Both the position numbers and the translations under genes were made by a program. This document shows positions 7,472-9,468 of a stretch of 9,468 nt of DNA, piece by piece (the first letter of the stretch is position 1; each line of letters starts with the position of its first letter). This stretch comes from Clostridia bacterium (lineage in GTDB: Bacteria; Bacillota; Clostridia; DUPQ01), in contig JAUVJE010000087.1 of the NCBI GenBank assembly GCA_030592355.1, positions 1 through 9,468 of the forward strand. The letters run 5' to 3'. The notes below the pieces were generated by a model. That model was not told the DNA's origin. It saw only the letters and a list, made by a program, of their open reading frames with translations, and ran no database searches.

Positions 7472-8758
7472 TCAATATGCCGCCGGTGTATATTCATTAA
7501 GTTTTTTATCTGCAAAAATTGGTTTAAAACGGGTAAACCTCATAATTCCATTTTCAAGGGGAATGCGTACCCAATTTTCCCCAATCAACGGGCGTGCATA
7601 TCGTATGAAATCATCAGTTACGTCGGTCTTGTCCGCAGTGAGCCATTCGTCCGGAAAGCTTCTTTCGGAATTAGCTACCAGTTCTAGCAAAACTTTGTCA
7701 TAATAGACTGAATAATCAGTCCCTGGTTTTCGTAGAATTGTAGACATAAATCCACCGCCATCCTCAACAGCTATCTGCGCAGCCTTTTTGCCCAGAAGAT
7801 ATGCTTCGTCCAGATCCACTTCAGATGCAAAAGCAATGGATCCTCTTTGGTCGGTTCCCGGGACCTGGCATCTCGCTGCTCCTCTTACGCATAAGCCCTT
7901 TTCGTTGATATAGTTTGTCACAATTTGCGCTACAGTAAGCTGACTTGCACTGAAATTCGTATGCCCGAATGAATCACGGGCCTGTCCAATATCCCCCACA
8001 TCAATACCTTCGCCGACAACCACCATTGCCCGTCCTCTTATTGCCAGCATTTCATTAACGTTTTCATATAGTTTAGGAAGATTCAAATTTGATTCCGCCA
8101 TGTAGATCTGCAACGGCATTTCACGGTTTGGATCTCCAAGTCGGGCTGCCGCGGGAATATATCCGATTTTACGTCCCATCGCCTGCATAACCAACACAGG
8201 GTCTGACGGTGAAGAACCATTATTCTCCTCGTTTGCATTTTGAATATAGGATGCCCAGTAGCGTGCGACGCTTCCGTATCCCGGAGTGTGGTCAATCAGT
8301 TTGAATTCGCTATCGCCCACATCGTTATCAATGGTCTTCGGAACCCCGGTCGCTACAAGATCAAGTCCCCGCTTCGCTGCTAGTTTCGCAATCTTATTTG
8401 CCGTATCCATAGAGTCGTTGCCGCCGATATAGAAAAGATATCCAATATTATGTGCCTTGAAAACTTCAATAATTCTGTTAAAATCCGCTTCCTGATGTTC
8501 CTTCAATTTGTACCTGCAGGAGCCGATGGAACCGGCTGTTGGAGTTGTCCTAAGAAGCTTGATTTCGTAGTCGTCCTGAGCAGTCAGGTTGAGTAGTTCT
8601 TCTCTCAGTATACCCTCGACTCCGTGATAACCCGCAAAAATAGTACCGACCTTGTCCCCATATTCTTTCAGCCCGTCAATAACTCCTCTTAATGAGTTAT
8701 TAATGACGGGGGTTGGTCCGCCTGATTGTGATATTATCGCATTTTTTGGGATTTCCAT
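7472..8758 (-). CDS. pfp: Phosphofructokinase, pyrophosphate-dependent type
   Basis: Phosphorylates fructose 6-phosphate to fructose 1,6-bisphosphate and belongs to the PfkA superfamily. The N-terminal SQSGGPTPVINNSLRG (10-25), PTAGSIGSCR (73-82), PKTIDND (140-146, catalytic D144) and MGRKIGYI (194-201) are present. Two residues decide the phosphoryl donor in this family: D115 in GGNDS (glycine in ATP enzymes) and K141 in PKTIDND (glycine in ATP enzymes). Both are of the pyrophosphate type. N114 replaces the usual Asp of GGDDS. The length of 428 exceeds the roughly 320 of ATP-dependent PfkA. ATG at 8758 is preferred: AAGGAG lies seven bases ahead of it, but only one base ahead of the GTG at 8764. 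It is the first gene of the six-gene operon. Pyrophosphate enzymes of cellulolytic clostridia also act on sedoheptulose 7-phosphate, which may matter beside gnd. The reaction is reversible, so direction is open. Confidence 0.88.
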   Translation of the reverse strand: MEIPKNAIISQSGGPTPVINNSLRGVIDGLKEYGDKVGTIFAGYHGVEGILREELLNLTAQDDYEIKLLRTTPTAGSIGSCRYKLKEHQEADFNRIIEVFKAHNIGYLFYIGGNDSMDTANKIAKLAAKRGLDLVATGVPKTIDNDVGDSEFKLIDHTPGYGSVARYWASYIQNANEENNGSSPSDPVLVMQAMGRKIGYIPAAARLGDPNREMPLQIYMAESNLNLPKLYENVNEMLAIRGRAMVVVGEGIDVGDIGQARDSFGHTNFSASQLTVAQIVTNYINEKGLCVRGAARCQVPGTDQRGSIAFASEVDLDEAYLLGKKAAQIAVEDGGGFMSTILRKPGTDYSVYYDKVLLELVANSERSFPDEWLTADKTDVTDDFIRYARPLIGENWVRIPLENGIMRFTRFKPIFADKKLNEYTPAAY

Positions 8759-8790
8759 TGCCACACTCCTTATAGTATCTAAGATATTTT

Positions 8791-8820
8791 AATATAGAAC
8801 TACAAAAAATGCTAACTCAA
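8791..8820 (-). promoter_or_regulatory. Candidate proximal promoter of the pfp operon
   Basis: On the minus strand, TTGAGT (8815-8820) and TATATT (8791-8796) are separated by 18 bp, with very A/T-rich flanks that could act as an UP element. Transcription would start near 8784, giving a leader of about 26 nt ending in the AAGGAG ribosome site. An overlapping alternative is TTAGCA and TAAAAT, also spaced 18. Match quality is moderate. Confidence 0.4.
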
Positions 8821-8870
8821 TTTTTACTTTTTTTTGTTGCATTTTTACCAAAATCATTCTATACAGCTTA

Positions 8871-8899
8871 ATTTTATCACCCTGCCACCAACCCTTCAA
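8871..8899 (-). promoter_or_regulatory. Candidate distal promoter of the pfp operon
   Basis: On the minus strand, TTGAAG (8894-8899) and TAAAAT (8871-8876) have the optimal 17-bp spacing. A start near 8864 would give a leader of about 106 nt containing long A/T runs. It lies just after the first copy of the 74-bp repeat, whose hairpin could insulate the operon from upstream transcription. Confidence 0.4.
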
Positions 8900-8946
8900 C
8901 ATAATCAGCTAAAAACAGCAAATCATACTTGGGATAGTTTGTTAAG

Positions 8947-9020
8947 AAAGCCACTGGTCAACTTTAGATTGAATCCAGCGGCTATTTTAATTTTAATACC
9001 AGGCGGTGAAGCCAAATTAA
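8947..9020. repeat. 74-bp direct repeat, copy 1, with imperfect hairpin
   Basis: Identical to 9272-9345 except at one base (8979, C instead of T). It contains a 9-bp inverted repeat (8949-8957 with 8975-8983) around a 17-base loop; the loop has an inner TCAA/TTGA pair. The one substitution falls in the stem. In minus-strand RNA it changes an A-U pair to G-U, so the stem survives, whereas plus-strand RNA would have an A-C mismatch. The minus-strand tail reads CTTTCTTAAC, a weak terminator tail at best. Confidence 0.95.
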
Positions 9021-9030
9021 TCATTCTAGT

Positions 9031-9122
9031 CTGACGGAAGGAATTTTTCGCCAGGCGGGGCTTTGGAGATTCTCCTTGAGCGTAATGTATGATAAATACA
9101 TGAGCGAGGGTCATTGCCGCAC
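9031..9122. repeat. Diverged repeat with palindromic core, copy 1 (about 118-bp period)
   Basis: Related to 9148-9240 at a constant offset of 117-118 bp; they share CTGAC(A/G)GA at the left, GGCTTT in the middle, the hairpin and the ATTGCC/ATGCC end. The core is ATGTAT-GATAA-ATACAT (9085-9101), flanked by GAGCGT on the left and GAGCGA on the right. A second small hairpin, GGAGA-T-TCTCC, lies just left of the core. No gene is seen here. Confidence 0.75.
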
Positions 9123-9147
9123 CAAACGGAAATTATTAAGTACTTGC

Positions 9148-9240
9148 CTGACAGAGGAAATTTGGCTTCAGACGAAGTTTGCAAGGCTTTCCATCGAGCG
9201 ACATGTATGGTAAATACATGAGCGAGTGGAAATGCCACAC
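9148..9240. repeat. Diverged repeat with palindromic core, copy 2
   Basis: Second copy of the unit at 9031-9122. Its core is a perfect 7-bp inverted repeat, CATGTAT-GGTAA-ATACATG (9202-9220), flanked by direct GAGCGA hexamers. An outer pair TTTCCA (9188-9193) and TGGAAA (9227-9232) with an adjoining TCG/CGA extends it to an interrupted stem spanning about 45 bases. There is no T-run after it on either strand, so a terminator role is unlikely. Confidence 0.75.
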
Positions 9241-9257
9241 GCAAACACAGTAAGACT

Positions 9258-9308
9258 GGTATTAATTAAATAAAGCCACTGGTCAACTTTAGATTGAATC
9301 CAGTGGCT
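9258..9308 (-). terminator. Terminator-like hairpin downstream of the ybjQ-family gene
   Basis: A perfect 9-bp stem, AGCCACTGG/CCAGTGGCT (9274-9282 and 9300-9308), begins about 35 bases after the ybjQ-family stop. On the minus strand it is followed by CTTTATTTAATTAAT, a moderately T-rich tail. The plus-strand side is also A/T-rich (ATTTTAATTTTAAT), so it could act in both directions. It lies inside copy 2 of the 74-bp repeat. Confidence 0.55.
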
Positions 9309-9345
9309 ATTTTAATTTTAATACCAGGCGGTGAAGCCAAATTAA
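9272..9345. repeat. 74-bp direct repeat, copy 2
   Basis: Second copy of 8947-9020, 325 bp away, with 73 of 74 bases identical. Its right edge falls exactly at the TAA stop of the ybjQ-family gene (9342-9344, plus one base), so the repeat is the 3' untranslated region of that gene. Copy 1 has no coding sequence attached. A 251-bp segment holding the two palindromic repeats lies between the copies. Confidence 0.95.
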
Positions 9346-9468
9346 CCTGTCAGGAAGCGTACGGCAGTTCCGTAGACTAACACCTCCGCAGCGCCCTGGG
9401 CCACATTGCTGGTGGCGTATCTTATGTTGATAACCGCATCTGCGCTGAGGCTTTCCGCATCTTCTACC
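9342..9468 (-). CDS. YbjQ/UPF0145 family protein, C-terminal 41 residues (cut by window edge)
   Basis: Only the last 41 residues are inside the window, ending at TAA (9342-9344). They read through AESLSADAVINIRYATSN, then GAAEVLVYGTAVRF, followed by LTG and stop. This is the conserved C-terminal half of the YbjQ/UPF0145 (DUF74, putative heavy-metal-binding) family, whose hallmarks are the GA(N/D)AV(V/I) segment and the closing YGTAV motif. Family members are usually about 100-110 residues, so about 60 residues lie beyond the window. The molecular function of the family is not established. It has no visible functional link to the following operon, from which repeats and a terminator-like hairpin separate it. 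The frame was read directly from the minus strand and no frameshift is visible. Confidence 0.88.
   Translation of the reverse strand, partial: VEDAESLSADAVINIRYATSNVAQGAAEVLVYGTAVRFLTG

Noticed and set aside
8923..9244. Two overlapping minus-strand reading frames of 63 and 72 codons in the repeat region, with similar peptide stretches
   Set aside because: They resemble each other only because they run through the repeated DNA. They start at an ATG or TTG without a ribosome binding site, are full of inverted repeats, and match no protein family I recognise.

Overview
The window looks like the chromosome of a low-GC, anaerobic Firmicute of the class Clostridia. This is inferred from the A/T-rich intergenic DNA, strong AGGAG-type ribosome binding sites, and a pyrophosphate-type phosphofructokinase beside a nickel-pincer racemase homologue. 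Species cannot be fixed from the sequence alone. Every supported gene is on the minus strand, so transcription runs from high to low coordinates. All large plus-strand reading frames are shadows of these genes.

Reading in the direction of transcription: (1) 9342-9468 is the 3' end of a YbjQ/UPF0145-family gene, running in from outside the window. (2) 8759-9341 is 583 bases of non-coding DNA. It holds two copies of a 74-bp repeat with a terminator-like hairpin, two diverged copies of a second repeat with a palindromic core (period about 118 bp), and two candidate promoters for the next operon. (3) 2006-8758 is a tightly packed six-gene operon: pyrophosphate-type phosphofructokinase, HAD-family hydrolase, 6-phosphogluconate dehydrogenase, UxuB-type D-mannonate/fructuronate oxidoreductase, LarA-type nickel-pincer racemase/epimerase homologue, and a URO-D-superfamily protein that is not HemE. 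The first four junctions have gaps of 10-13 bp and the last is a GTGA overlap, so the genes are very probably co-transcribed. (4) 1834-2005 holds three units of a 34-35-bp tandem repeat and a good promoter for the next operon. (5) 1-1833 is hom-thrC (homoserine dehydrogenase, then threonine synthase cut by the window edge), joined by an ATGA overlap.

The hom-thrC pair is ordinary threonine biosynthesis. The six-gene operon is the part worth attention. A LarA homologue with its cofactor-binding residues intact sits next to an SDR that interconverts D-mannonate and D-fructuronate, and next to 6-phosphogluconate dehydrogenase. This suggests C2 epimerisation of a sugar acid (for example mannonate to gluconate) that would link hexuronate metabolism to the pentose phosphate pathway. 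The pyrophosphate phosphofructokinase could then process the resulting sugar phosphates. The kinase such a route needs is not in the window, and the HAD and URO-D-like proteins have no assigned role, so the pathway is a hypothesis.
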